Assembly (NCBI GenBank): GCA_019058315.1
Contig: JAHPZH010000005.1
Coordinates: 248,001 to 312,000, forward strand
Reading direction: 5' to 3'
Length of the DNA: 64,000 bases
Source of the DNA: Candidatus Helarchaeota archaeon
Lineage (GTDB): Archaea > Asgardarchaeota > Lokiarchaeia > Helarchaeales > RDOG01
Part shown: positions 35,250 to 43,962 of the stretch, piece after piece
How the letters are laid out: each line of letters begins with the position of its first letter
Numbering within the stretch: position 1 is the first letter of the stretch
Notes under the pieces: model-generated
The model's input: only the letters and a program-made list of their open reading frames with translations
What the model was told of the DNA's origin: nothing
Databases searched by the model: none
Program-made: the position numbers and the translations under genes

Positions 35250-36443
35250 TTGTCTAATTCAACTTTATTTGAAAATTTAAGGTCAGAGGTTATCAATACC
35301 TCAAAAGATTGTAAATTTTACCATGACATATGTGTTAAAGAAGAATATGACTTTGATCAAACGGTTAATGAGTCAAATTTAGAAGAAATTCCTTATATTA
35401 ATTGGTCTTATTTTAAAGCATCTAATGGACAATTTAGTAAATTACTTCGATTTCCATTTGACAAGTTAGCCTATTGGACTTTAAGCTCCTCCACTTCTGG
35501 AGATCCTAGTTTGGTTGGTAGAGGTCCTGAAGATATAGAAGTCTTTAAAAATAACTTTAAGCGAGTTTTTGAAGAATATTCAAACATGAGCCAGATAAAA
35601 CGGCTCATTTTATTTGCCCCACATATGAGATTTATGAATAGAATGCCTGGAGAGTGGGAGGGAAAGCGTGGGTTTCTTTTTTATCGTGATATTACCCAAA
35701 TTTGGGAAGATTATAAGATAGATTATTTATTGAAATTTAAATTTTGGAAAACAGTTGGTTACACTATAACTCATTTTAAACCCAAAGTATTTATTGAAAT
35801 AGACGGAAAATTACTTAAAAGAAGTCTTAATCAGGTAGAGAAGGAACATATTCCTGCATTAATTGCCAATTCTGCTCCTTTAATGTACAAAAATTTCATG
35901 GATTATCGAAAAAAACGTAAATCGGGCTTTAATATGGCTGAAACTTTTCGTGTTCAAACAGGAGGGGGAGGTTGGTCGGGAAAAAAAGGCCGAGTAAAAC
36001 TAGATTATGAGATAAATAAAGCGGATTTTATAGAACAACTATCTGATTTTTTTAATATTCCATTCGAAAATTTTGCAGATTTATATGGTGCAACGGAAAC
36101 ACCTATAGCATGTGGGGGTCATTGGAGTAAAAAATATGAGGATTTTATTTTGCATCTCGATAAAAGCAATGCGCGATTCGTTATCCGCTCAATTGGCACT
36201 CTAGAAAGAATTAAAAAAACCAAAGAACCAGGAGTCCTTGAAATATTAACACCATACGGTGTACAGTCATATGCAGGAGTCGCTATTTTATTAGATGACA
36301 TCATAGAAATATTAGATTTTAATAAGTGTAGTGAATGTGGTAGAGAAGGAATTATATTCAGAGTGGTTGGTAAATTAACCCCAGATATTGGAAAAGGATG
36401 TATTTCTTTTACTAATTTATTTCCTTTTGAAAAGGAAACTTAA
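35250..36443 (+). CDS. LuxE-like acyl-activating (ANL superfamily) enzyme
   Basis: A 397-residue protein. SSSTSGDPSLVGRG (about residues 78-91) is the Ser/Thr/Gly-rich ATP loop of adenylate-forming enzymes, and LYGATETP (about 278-285) is the second ANL motif. Length, a short C-terminus lacking a full ANL cap domain, and CxxC near residue 355 (KCSECGREG) fit the LuxE acyl-protein synthetase/phenylacetate-CoA ligase-like branch. It should adenylate a carboxylic acid and pass it to a thiol. The start TTG 35250 has AAAGG nine bases upstream. It ends six bases from the convergent acyl-CoA synthetase gene. Confidence 0.7.
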   Translation: MSNSTLFENLRSEVINTSKDCKFYHDICVKEEYDFDQTVNESNLEEIPYINWSYFKASNGQFSKLLRFPFDKLAYWTLSSSTSGDPSLVGRGPEDIEVFKNNFKRVFEEYSNMSQIKRLILFAPHMRFMNRMPGEWEGKRGFLFYRDITQIWEDYKIDYLLKFKFWKTVGYTITHFKPKVFIEIDGKLLKRSLNQVEKEHIPALIANSAPLMYKNFMDYRKKRKSGFNMAETFRVQTGGGGWSGKKGRVKLDYEINKADFIEQLSDFFNIPFENFADLYGATETPIACGGHWSKKYEDFILHLDKSNARFVIRSIGTLERIKKTKEPGVLEILTPYGVQSYAGVAILLDDIIEILDFNKCSECGREGIIFRVVGKLTPDIGKGCISFTNLFPFEKET

Positions 36444-36449
36444 TCTTTT

Positions 36450-37922
36450 CTAATTTTGCCTTTGAAGATAATTGTAATATTGATTTAAACGATAATAGAC
36501 TTTAGCACCTCGTGTAATAGAAGAAAATGTTGGAATTTTTAAATCATTTAAGTTCTTAATAAGATGAATTCTAGTATCCTCAATTTCTAAATTGGTTTCA
36601 ATAATTCTCGGAATAATGCAAATTAATGGTTTTGTTATAAATCGTTTTATTTTTTTATAGGCTTTAACAATTTCTGTTCCATAATCAAATCTAGAGAGAC
36701 CAGAAGCTCTAATTCTTTCATTAAACCAATAGAATCGTTCTGGCATTTGATAAGTAATGAGTGCGTCAATTTTTGAGTCATTACTTACATATTTGATAAT
36801 TCTTCTGAAAATATCTGGAAAGAAACCCATACCTCCCATATCTACGGGATTTTTTACACTAGTATTTACATCAGGTAAGATCTTTGAGATTTTATTTTTA
36901 GTTTCCTCAGATAATTGGGGTAAATATAATCCTTCTTTCGCACAAGCATCTGTCATTTCCACCGAAGATCCTCCACCACCCACTATTATCCCGATATTTT
37001 TACCTTTAGGTAATTTATTGCCAAGCAAAAGACAACTATGCAAAACATCCCCCAATTCATCGATAGATTCAGTCAGGATAATACCAGTTTGTTTCATAAT
37101 GGATCGCCAAAGATTATTATCCATAGCTAAAGCTCCAGTGTGGCTAAATGCAGCTCTTTTTCCATCTTCAGTAACTCCACCTTTCCAAACAACAACTGGC
37201 TTTTTTATAGTTACCTTTTTAATTTTTTCATAGAAATTATTCCGTTTTACATCCTCAATATATACCCCAACTGCCCTAATTTCATTATCATTTCCAAAAT
37301 ATTCTATAAAATCTTGAATTGTTAAGTCACATTGATTACCTATACTTACGGTTTTGTTAAACTTTATTCCTTTTCCATTTGCTAACAAAGTGAATGTTCC
37401 AGCATGACCTCCGGATTGAGAAATAAATCCAACATTACCGATATCTCCTACCTCTTGTCCCGGCATAAAAGCTAATCTACTTTTATTACAGTGGATACCT
37501 AGACAATTTGGACCAATTAGTCTTATTTTACCCTTTTTAGCTATCTCTACTATTTCATCTTCCAATTTTTTATTACCCACTTCACTAAATCCTGAACTAA
37601 ATATAACAGCATATTTTACCTTTCCAGAACATTGTTTTAATATCTCAGGACATTTTCTCGCAGGAACAGCTATAATTGCTAAATCAATTAGTTCAGGTAC
37701 ATCCAATATTGTGGGAATTACTTTCCTTCCATATATTTCTGAGCGATTTGGATTAATATAATAAATAGTTTTAGGAAATTTTGAGTTATCTAAAGCGGTT
37801 ACGAAACCCCCACCTTTTATTGGTTGATTTGAAACCCCTATTATTGCTACATTATTAGGATAAAATAACTCATTCATATCTATCAAATTTATGCCTCTTG
37901 GTTTCATAACCAACATAACCAA
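36450..37922 (-). CDS. ADP-forming acyl-CoA synthetase, alpha (CoA-binding/ligase) subunit
   Basis: A 490-residue protein lacking the ATP-grasp beta domain. The N-terminal NAIIGVS-type Rossmann CoA-binding segment (VAIIGVSNQPIKGGGF) is followed by IGPNCLGIHC near residue 140 and the phosphohistidine region FSHTGALAMDNN (about 258-269), where His accepts phosphate. Domain order matches alpha subunits of acetate-CoA ligase (ADP-forming), which make ATP from acyl-CoA; a beta subunit encoded elsewhere is needed. The start is uncertain: TTG 37922 and ATGs a few codons later are possible, none with a clear ribosome binding site. A paralogue is at 57943-59316. Confidence 0.85.
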   Translation of the reverse strand: MVMLVMKPRGINLIDMNELFYPNNVAIIGVSNQPIKGGGFVTALDNSKFPKTIYYINPNRSEIYGRKVIPTILDVPELIDLAIIAVPARKCPEILKQCSGKVKYAVIFSSGFSEVGNKKLEDEIVEIAKKGKIRLIGPNCLGIHCNKSRLAFMPGQEVGDIGNVGFISQSGGHAGTFTLLANGKGIKFNKTVSIGNQCDLTIQDFIEYFGNDNEIRAVGVYIEDVKRNNFYEKIKKVTIKKPVVVWKGGVTEDGKRAAFSHTGALAMDNNLWRSIMKQTGIILTESIDELGDVLHSCLLLGNKLPKGKNIGIIVGGGGSSVEMTDACAKEGLYLPQLSEETKNKISKILPDVNTSVKNPVDMGGMGFFPDIFRRIIKYVSNDSKIDALITYQMPERFYWFNERIRASGLSRFDYGTEIVKAYKKIKRFITKPLICIIPRIIETNLEIEDTRIHLIKNLNDLKIPTFSSITRGAKVYYRLNQYYNYLQRQN

Positions 37923-38032
37923 AGGAAAAATAAAAATTTTTCATTTAAATTGAAAAATTCGTTTTTATAAAAAAGAGGGGGATGGAGTTTCTTTGTTGAA
38001 CGCGATAATTTGAATAATTAGTTTTTAATTAT
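37923..38032. other. Intergenic AT-rich stretch downstream of the mini zinc-ribbon ORF
   Basis: About 110 bases with no coding frame that looks real. T-rich runs on the minus strand just after the small ORF stop may end its transcript. Nothing else recognised. Confidence 0.4.
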
Positions 38033-38164
38033 TTATACACTTGCTATACTATTTATCTCTACTAACTTTTTTTGATTATTTTTTAATTTACATTTATCGC
38101 ATTCCTTAACGAAGTTAAATTTCCGTTTTAATCCAAATTCTTCTCCACAGGTTAAACAAATCAA
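38033..38164 (-). CDS. 43-residue putative zinc-ribbon protein
   Basis: A short frame that would escape a normal ORF cut-off. It starts at TTG 38164, nine bases after GGAG, and reads MICLTCGEEFGLKRKFN... with a second pair ECDKCK near residue 24, then a Lys-rich tail ending SIASV. Two CxxC pairs about 16 residues apart form a plausible zinc ribbon. Its ribosome binding site lies directly beside the first 70-bp-period repeat, so the repeat DNA could be its promoter or leader. Reality depends on conservation. Confidence 0.4.
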   Translation of the reverse strand: MICLTCGEEFGLKRKFNFVKECDKCKLKNNQKKLVEINSIASV

Positions 38165-38345
38165 AATATCGTTCTCCTATTTTTGTCGGATTAGACAATA
38201 GGATTTCTAATTGTAAGAATTGTATGAACTTCAAAATAAATCTCCCCTTTTTTTGTCGAGACCGACAAAAATATATTCTAAAATTAAATATTTCTTTAAT
38301 ACCAAAATAAGAAATTCGGTTTTTTGTCGAATTAACAATTTTAGA
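38162..38345. repeat. Three degenerate direct repeats, about 70-bp period, core TTTTTGTCG
   Basis: TTTTTGTCG(G/A) occurs at 38180, 38250 and 38321, so the steps are 70 and 71 bp. Each is preceded by CAAAATA about 17 bases earlier, and the first and third are followed by (G)ACAAT-type sequence. The middle copy is a near-perfect palindrome, TTTTTGTCG-AGAC-CGACAAAAA (38250-38271). The remaining sequence of the units differs. This could be tandem binding sites, iterons or a decayed array. Confidence 0.6.
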
Positions 38346-38411
38346 TAATAGGAAAGTCCATGTCCTTAACGCTCATTTAATCAATTGAATAGATGAATTA
38401 TTGATGATTAA

Positions 38412-38675
38412 TTAATTAATATTTTGTTTTGCTTTCTCTAATTTATCACAAGGCAAACAAGGACATTTTTTATTACGAACCGCCCGTTTGCAAACAAAAG
38501 GATACCCTTTACCATTCTTTATAATTTCTTCACATAATCTTATTTCATCTTCAGTCAAAGGTTGGGCATTTTTTTCCATTATATTCGGAAGTATATACGT
38601 TATAAAGATAATTATTACTATAATTACAGCGATAATAATTCCAATTATTATTAAAATAATCCAAAGGTCAGACAT
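38412..38675 (-). CDS. Small membrane-anchored Cys-motif protein
   Basis: An 87-residue protein with one N-terminal transmembrane segment (IIGIIIAVIIVIIIFITYIL, about residues 9-29) and a cytoplasmic or exposed tail containing FVCKRAVRNKKCPCLPCDK (Cys at about 63, 72, 74, 77). Four Cys in a short span could hold zinc. No family. It sits upstream of the 70-bp repeats (same strand as PolB2, about 100 bases downstream of the PolB2 end). May be cotranscribed with PolB2. Confidence 0.5.
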   Translation of the reverse strand: MSDLWIILIIIGIIIAVIIVIIIFITYILPNIMEKNAQPLTEDEIRLCEEIIKNGKGYPFVCKRAVRNKKCPCLPCDKLEKAKQNIN

Positions 38676-38772
38676 TATATCCTCACCATTAAAAATTGAA
38701 TATATATGCTTTAAAAGTCTTTAGTTCAAGTTTAAGGTTCTGGTTGAAAAAATTCGATCTTTTATCACTTAT

Positions 38773-40983
38773 TCAAATCATATCAACCTTATACGGAACT
38801 AAGTTTCGAAATGCTCTCTTCAGTAATTTAGTGTACTCTTCCACATCACATCGACTGGAGTGTTTAAGTAAGTGGGATACAAGCACGCGATTTATTGGAG
38901 TTTTCGAATTTGCGTTGGTTATGATATATCTTACTTTTTGTCCAGGGTGAATTTCAATTCCTAGATTGGTGAGCTGCTTCGCAGCAATAGCTTGCCGTGA
39001 GTTGTTCTTATATTGATGCGGGTATCTAGTGATACGGGTGGTAATCAACAGATCTTCAGGGTTATAATCTCTATTTCGTATCTTATCAATATATTTTTTT
39101 AAAACCTTGTTGTAGACTTTCGGAACTAGTTGCTTAAATTCGAAACTGTTATTCGCGTGTTTTGCAAAATAGTCAATCATCTCACTCTGTGCGTCTTTCA
39201 CTATCTTAGGAGCATCATGTCTCCTCAGTTCTATACCCCTCACTTTCATCTTTCCGTTTTTGAACACACCATAGTAATGATTTAGAGTCCCAATTTCGGG
39301 ATTGGCTTGAGTTGGAAGGAAAACAATGAACTTGTAGCAACCATCATAATCCATAGGAATTTTGGTTTCCTGTTCTATTTCCTCACAATACTCTACATAT
39401 TTATCAATTGAATTATCAGTATATTCATCCTCATCCTGTAGCCAGAGTGAGTCCACAATACCATGGAGCACGTGAAGCTTTTTTTTGCGTGCAATTTCCG
39501 CAGCTCGTAAGAGGAGCTCCCGAGAATAAGCCGTTACTGCTTGATGCCCTTCCACACGTCCAAATCGAGCATTTCGGAACCCCATATAGCCAAAACACAC
39601 GACTAATATCCATTTTAGTGCACGCTGCCTCTTGGCATACACCTCGCTATTTGGGTTTTTTGCTTTGATTAGACGCTTGTATTGGAGTCTTTTCTCTAAT
39701 ACTGTTTTTAAGGAAATCGGTACGATACCCACACGCTTCTCACAAATTCGAAACTTGATTTGAGGCACAATTCTTGATGAATTTGGACAACATTTACAAA
39801 GAAGAGTCTCTGGTGAAATGTTATATTCTTTCATTAACGTTGGATACATACTTGTGAAGTCAAATTCATGGACATCATCAAAAATGCCGATTTTCGGTTC
39901 AAAGATAAAACCACCCTTGTCTGCTTCTAGTAGTGTGAGTGCAGGTTTGAAGCATTCTGCATTTCTTTTTACGGGAGGGATGAGTATATCGTTCTTTATT
40001 GCATTGTACATTTGAATCGCTTGAAGTGCACCCCCGATTGTTATCCTTGTGAGACGCTGTATGGGAATAAAGGAGACTCTTGCAACCTCTATGATCCCTT
40101 CTAGTCCTCCGCTCCAAAAATGACCAGCAACCTTATCCAGATGAAGCCTTCCTGTCAAATAAAACTGGGAAGGAGCCCTGTAATAGACTATTCCATAGGA
40201 AAAGTAATGGGAATCTCCACTCAAGATCATCTGGCATTTTTCTAATGAGTAATTGTTTCGTGAAAGGGTCAGAGACCCGTTCAATCCATGATATGACGCC
40301 CGTGCCACAAGATAAGGAAATAAGAAATTGTCTCCAGAATTGGAATAAATAATATCAGGGTCGAGTTTTCGAACTGTATCTGATAGAGCAATCAATTTAT
40401 CGACTTCGGTGGCTCCATCAATCGTGATATCTTCTTCGTTGAGGGTTACTTTTAGCTTTCGGATGGGGTCGTTCAAACTTGGAACTATGTAACTGGCACC
40501 AATATCCGCGTCGAGATGTAAAATACGAAAATCTGGCAAAGTATAATCAATTTGATCTTGCGAATCTGCCAGCTTGAGATTTAAATGCCCATTTTTTTTG
40601 GTATAATCGCCAAATGCAAGCGGAAAAAGATTGTTGTCATATAAAAACATCTGAGAAAGTGGAATATCTATGTTAAATACTGCACTGTTCTCAAGAGATA
40701 CAACATCCCTAACCGTTCTTTTAAAATCTCGCACATTTACCTTTACCTCTATCACTTTTTTCTTTCGCTTGTGATTTATGTTGACGTACTTGTCAAGGGT
40801 CTTTACATCTTCCACGCAATCATGATACCTTAATGCTCTTTTTAACTCGTATAAATTCTTGGAATACACATAAAATCTTGGATAATAATCAACGTGCATT
40901 TTCTCTACTTGACCGTTCGGTTTCTTCAACCAAAGCGCTATTCCTCGATTTTCCACGTTCAGATCCAACAACCATGCTTTCAA
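38773..40983 (-). CDS. PolB2-type family B DNA polymerase
   Basis: A 736-residue family B polymerase of the archaeal PolB2 branch. Motif A is HEFDFTSMYPTLM (Asp about 375). Motif B region is LVVCFGYMGFRNARFG, and motif C reads HGIVDSLW (Asp about 511). The second Asp of the canonical DTD is kept while the first is Ile, so both catalytic metal carboxylates equivalent to those of RB69 polymerase remain. The exonuclease region is degraded: LHLDADI stands where DxE is expected. PolB2 is linked to damage-induced mutagenesis in Sulfolobus. The start is TTG 40983 with AGAGG upstream. Its DNA looks less AT-rich than that of neighbours, possibly a transfer. Confidence 0.88.
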   Translation of the reverse strand: MKAWLLDLNVENRGIALWLKKPNGQVEKMHVDYYPRFYVYSKNLYELKRALRYHDCVEDVKTLDKYVNINHKRKKKVIEVKVNVRDFKRTVRDVVSLENSAVFNIDIPLSQMFLYDNNLFPLAFGDYTKKNGHLNLKLADSQDQIDYTLPDFRILHLDADIGASYIVPSLNDPIRKLKVTLNEEDITIDGATEVDKLIALSDTVRKLDPDIIYSNSGDNFLFPYLVARASYHGLNGSLTLSRNNYSLEKCQMILSGDSHYFSYGIVYYRAPSQFYLTGRLHLDKVAGHFWSGGLEGIIEVARVSFIPIQRLTRITIGGALQAIQMYNAIKNDILIPPVKRNAECFKPALTLLEADKGGFIFEPKIGIFDDVHEFDFTSMYPTLMKEYNISPETLLCKCCPNSSRIVPQIKFRICEKRVGIVPISLKTVLEKRLQYKRLIKAKNPNSEVYAKRQRALKWILVVCFGYMGFRNARFGRVEGHQAVTAYSRELLLRAAEIARKKKLHVLHGIVDSLWLQDEDEYTDNSIDKYVEYCEEIEQETKIPMDYDGCYKFIVFLPTQANPEIGTLNHYYGVFKNGKMKVRGIELRRHDAPKIVKDAQSEMIDYFAKHANNSFEFKQLVPKVYNKVLKKYIDKIRNRDYNPEDLLITTRITRYPHQYKNNSRQAIAAKQLTNLGIEIHPGQKVRYIITNANSKTPINRVLVSHLLKHSSRCDVEEYTKLLKRAFRNLVPYKVDMI

Positions 40984-41047
40984 TCTTGGAGCCTCTTATG
41001 TTCGCTTCTCATTGATCAAAAGATCATAATCTCTTAAAATTAGAAAC

Positions 41048-41084
41048 GGAGGGAGAGATAACTGAAAGAAAGTTAATTTGTCGG
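41048..41084 (-). promoter_or_regulatory. GGAGGGAGA + TTTGTCGG composite element upstream of PolB2
   Basis: GGAGGGAGA at 41048-41056 and TTTGTCGG at 41077-41084 (plus-strand letters) lie 65-101 bp upstream of the PolB2 start, beyond a TATA-like TAATTTTAAG on the minus strand near 41033-41042. The same two words in the same order lie upstream of the RadA-paralogue gene. Function is inferred. Confidence 0.45.
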
Positions 41085-41193
41085 TTTGCTTTTTGATTAA
41101 AATATTGAAAAATAGAATAAGTTTAAGGAGAATTTTTTCCCAGTTAAATTGTCAATTATACTATTAGAATTCAATTTTAAAGGATTGATTAAC

Positions 41194-41694
41194 ATGACAG
41201 ATATTGAAGAAGTAGATAAAAGATTTGAGTCAAAAATTAAAGAATTAAAAGAGATTCTACCAGAACATTATAAGAAAGATATGAGCTCACCGAGAAATTG
41301 CGCTGCTTGGACTGTTGCAAGTATTTTAGATATTTTAGGAATTGATAACCTTAACATTATTAACATGGCTACACCCTTAGCCGTAGTTGGTGGAAATTGT
41401 GGCGCATTGGAAGGCGGCTTAATGATGGTGGGCTTAATTCTCGGGAAAAAAGGAAAAAAACCCTTTAATCATTTGGTTGCAACTATAGAAGGATTAAAAT
41501 TTGTGAAAGCATTTGAAAAAGAGTTTGGTTCAATTAAATGTAAAGATTTAACCGGTCTTGATTTATTGACTGAAGAGGGACAAAAAGCTTATGTTAATGA
41601 AAATATCTGGGAACAAAAATGCTATAAACATGTTATTGGTGCAGTAAAGACCATTAGAGATTTATATAAACGAAAAATTGCTAAAATAATTTAA
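41194..41694 (+). CDS. C_GCAxxG_C_C family putative redox protein
   Basis: A protein of 166 residues. NCAAWTVASILDILGI (about residues 34-49) and GGNCGALEGGLMMVGLILG (about 68-86) correspond to the GCAxxG and second-cysteine segments, and later single Cys residues appear in KCKDLTG and KCYKHV. This is the PF09719/C_GCAxxG_C_C layout; the first motif here is NCAAW rather than GCA. These proteins are thought to hold a metal or redox centre; no reaction is established. ATG 41194 after AAAGGATTGATT is preferred over TTG 41149. It is followed 72 bases later by a paralogue. Confidence 0.75.
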   Translation: MTDIEEVDKRFESKIKELKEILPEHYKKDMSSPRNCAAWTVASILDILGIDNLNIINMATPLAVVGGNCGALEGGLMMVGLILGKKGKKPFNHLVATIEGLKFVKAFEKEFGSIKCKDLTGLDLLTEEGQKAYVNENIWEQKCYKHVIGAVKTIRDLYKRKIAKII

Positions 41695-41766
41695 TAAGAT
41701 TATTATTAAATACAAATTTTCAATTATTTATTTAAAAATTTAATAGACTTTAATGGACGAATAATT

Positions 41767-42285
41767 TTGGTCACAGTTGAGGAAGTAGAGAGACATTTTG
41801 AACTAAAAATTAAAGAATTAAAAGAAAATTTACCTTTGAAATATAAAAAGGAAAAAATTCAACCCCGAAATTGTGCTGCTTGGACTATGGCTAGTTTATT
41901 AGATATTCTGAACATTGAAGATACCAAAATTAATACTAATTTTATAAATATGGCATCCCCTTTAGCTGGAATTACTAGAATTTGTGGGGCTATTGGGGCT
42001 GGATTAATGATTATAGGATTAATTGTAGGAGAGAGGGGAGAAAGAGAAATTCCTCAATGGACAGCGGCAGCCGAGGGGATGAAGTTTGTAAGGCGTTTTG
42101 AAAAAAAATTTGAATCAATACAATGTCCTGTTCTAACAGGTCATGATTTACTAACATCAGAGGGAATGAAAGCATATATAAAGGAAGATGTTTGGGGAAA
42201 AAAGTGCTACTTGCATGTAACAAACGCAATTGAAATAATCGGTAGATTATATAAAAAAAAGATTGTAAATATCATTAAAATTTAA
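41767..42285 (+). CDS. C_GCAxxG_C_C family putative redox protein (paralogue)
   Basis: A 172-residue paralogue of the preceding protein. NCAAWTMASLLDIL, then RICGAIGAGLMIIGLIVG, then QCPVLTGHD and KKCYLHV keep the same cysteine positions. The start is TTG 41767 with a weak GGACG site. The gene overlaps the end of the convergent membrane-protein gene by four bases. Tandem duplication with divergence is evident. Confidence 0.75.
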   Translation: MVTVEEVERHFELKIKELKENLPLKYKKEKIQPRNCAAWTMASLLDILNIEDTKINTNFINMASPLAGITRICGAIGAGLMIIGLIVGERGEREIPQWTAAAEGMKFVRRFEKKFESIQCPVLTGHDLLTSEGMKAYIKEDVWGKKCYLHVTNAIEIIGRLYKKKIVNIIKI

Positions 42286-42920
42286 TCTTTAGATTCTAAC
42301 TTTTTAGCTTCCTTTTCGGCTTCTATCTTTTTTGCCTCTTTCAATATTAGAATACCAATTATAGCACCTATGATGAATGGTATCGTTAATTGGAAAGGGA
42401 ATAGCCAAAAAGGCAGTAATAATGCGGGTGGGGGGTGTTGTTTATTTGGATCCCAAGTTCCTTGAATTACAGTTCTTAAATAGTAAGATATGGCAGCAGT
42501 TAACCAAGTATAAGCCCATGCTATAAATGTAGCAATACCTAACCATTTCGCTCGTTGTTTTCGATACAAATAAGATTTTTTGAAATAAGATAGATATGTT
42601 TTAAGTGTAATAATAACTACTACCGCAAAGGATGGCCAAACATGAATATTAAAAGACGGATCTTCTATTTCAAATGGTGGTGTACCAAATAATATCCCTC
42701 CAATAAAGCCCATCATTCCAGCCCACAGACCGAGATAGTATAGCGTCGTAGCAAAGCCACCAAATGCTCGATGTGATCTGAATATTACATCATTTAACTT
42801 TAAAAGAGCAAGTTTTTTCTTATGAAATCCAATCCAGTAACCAGTGAAGATTTGGACTGTTGCACAAAGGCAGCCTAGCAAGGTGACAATCGTATTATAC
42901 TCAGCTAATGCTATTGCCAT
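42282..42920 (-). CDS. Five- or six-helix membrane protein, possibly a b-type cytochrome
   Basis: A protein of about 212 residues with roughly five transmembrane segments. The helix around FRSHRAFGGFATTLYYLGLWAG places a His in a membrane-facing position, and NIHVWPSFAVVVIITLKTYL has another, as in cytochrome b561-like or DUF-type heme membrane proteins. Heme binding is inferred from these His only. The C-terminal tail is Lys/Glu-rich. ATG 42920 follows AGAGGTG; a GTG lies nine bases earlier. It is on the opposite strand to the C_GCAxxG_C_C genes, but within the same cluster. Confidence 0.6.
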   Translation of the reverse strand: MAIALAEYNTIVTLLGCLCATVQIFTGYWIGFHKKKLALLKLNDVIFRSHRAFGGFATTLYYLGLWAGMMGFIGGILFGTPPFEIEDPSFNIHVWPSFAVVVIITLKTYLSYFKKSYLYRKQRAKWLGIATFIAWAYTWLTAAISYYLRTVIQGTWDPNKQHPPPALLLPFWLFPFQLTIPFIIGAIIGILILKEAKKIEAEKEAKKLESKD

Positions 42921-43059
42921 AAAATACACCTCTTAAAATATTTACAATTTTTCCCGGTTTATTGACACTTAACATAAGTAATTTTAAAATTTAATATTAT
43001 TTTTATTAATTTTATAAATAAAAAAATTTTTTGGACATTCTAATTCATTTTTTCTATTT

Positions 43060-43800
43060 TTAAAGAATCCATCCAAGAAAAATAAAACCTGTCGCAACCG
43101 TAACCCAGATATACCAAAAGCTAATACGAGGCCAAGGTCTATTCTTGATATTATAACCCATTTTAAATTGTTCATATCCAAAAAGTATCGCTAATATGAT
43201 TAAATTAATATCAAATACATAAGTCACCAATTCTCTTCTTTCAGGAGGTAAATAAGTCAAAAAGGCCAGATTTTGACCTAACCATGTTCCTATATGATCT
43301 AATTGAGCTTCAAATGGAAGACGAACAAAGAAAAATAAAAGCCCCATATGAGCAACTAAAATCCAAGAAAAAATCATAGAATGCATAATTACCCACTGCC
43401 AAGTACGTTTGGAAATACGTTCTTCAAAAAATAATCTACCTGATCTCCGCTCTATAAAAACAACAACAGCCCAAATTGAAAAAATTATTACGGTTAAAAT
43501 TGCCATTAATAATGTATTTACCAATCCACTAGCAGTTAACGGCATCATGAAGGATTGTATGAGAGAAATTATTCTACTGGTTATCGATTTATGATGAAAT
43601 GATGCACCTATTGTTATTATAATAATTGCATAAGCCCAGTTATGGGCCCACCTGGGGTCTTCTGCGAAGGCTCCTAATGCAAAGGGCATAAGCCAGAATA
43701 TTAAATATATTAATCCTAATAAAAAAAATCCAAAACCGGGACCAACTTGATATTTATTTGGTCTCCCCATTTCAATATCTTCTGAAGACAAATTAATCAC
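43060..43800 (-). CDS. Six-helix membrane protein of the C_GCAxxG_C_C cluster
   Basis: A 246-residue membrane protein with about six transmembrane segments. ASFHHKSITSRIISL, WVIMHSMIFSWILVAHMGLLFF and similar segments place several His within helices, again suggesting heme b or another cofactor. There is no signal peptide. It is about 140 bases from the neighbouring membrane-protein gene on the same strand. The start is uncertain: GTG 43800, or TTG 43791 with GGTGA upstream, or ATG 43770 (MGRPNK). No confident family. Confidence 0.55.
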   Translation of the reverse strand: MINLSSEDIEMGRPNKYQVGPGFGFFLLGLIYLIFWLMPFALGAFAEDPRWAHNWAYAIIIITIGASFHHKSITSRIISLIQSFMMPLTASGLVNTLLMAILTVIIFSIWAVVVFIERRSGRLFFEERISKRTWQWVIMHSMIFSWILVAHMGLLFFFVRLPFEAQLDHIGTWLGQNLAFLTYLPPERRELVTYVFDINLIILAILFGYEQFKMGYNIKNRPWPRISFWYIWVTVATGFIFLGWIL

Positions 43801-43962
43801 CCATAAAATAAAAAGAGTCTTCTCTTTCGAATTTTTGATTCTTTTGGTATAAAGGAAAGTTAATTTATTAGACTTTCTTTCATATTTTTTTGAACTTTAT
43901 ATTTTTTTATGATAAATTTAAGGATTATATATTCAATTAAAACATGACTAGAAATCTAAAAT

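Noticed and set aside
38162..38345. CRISPR array
   Set aside because: Period near 70 bp is suggestive, but the repeats are far too divergent outside a nine-base core, there are only three, and no cas gene is in the window.
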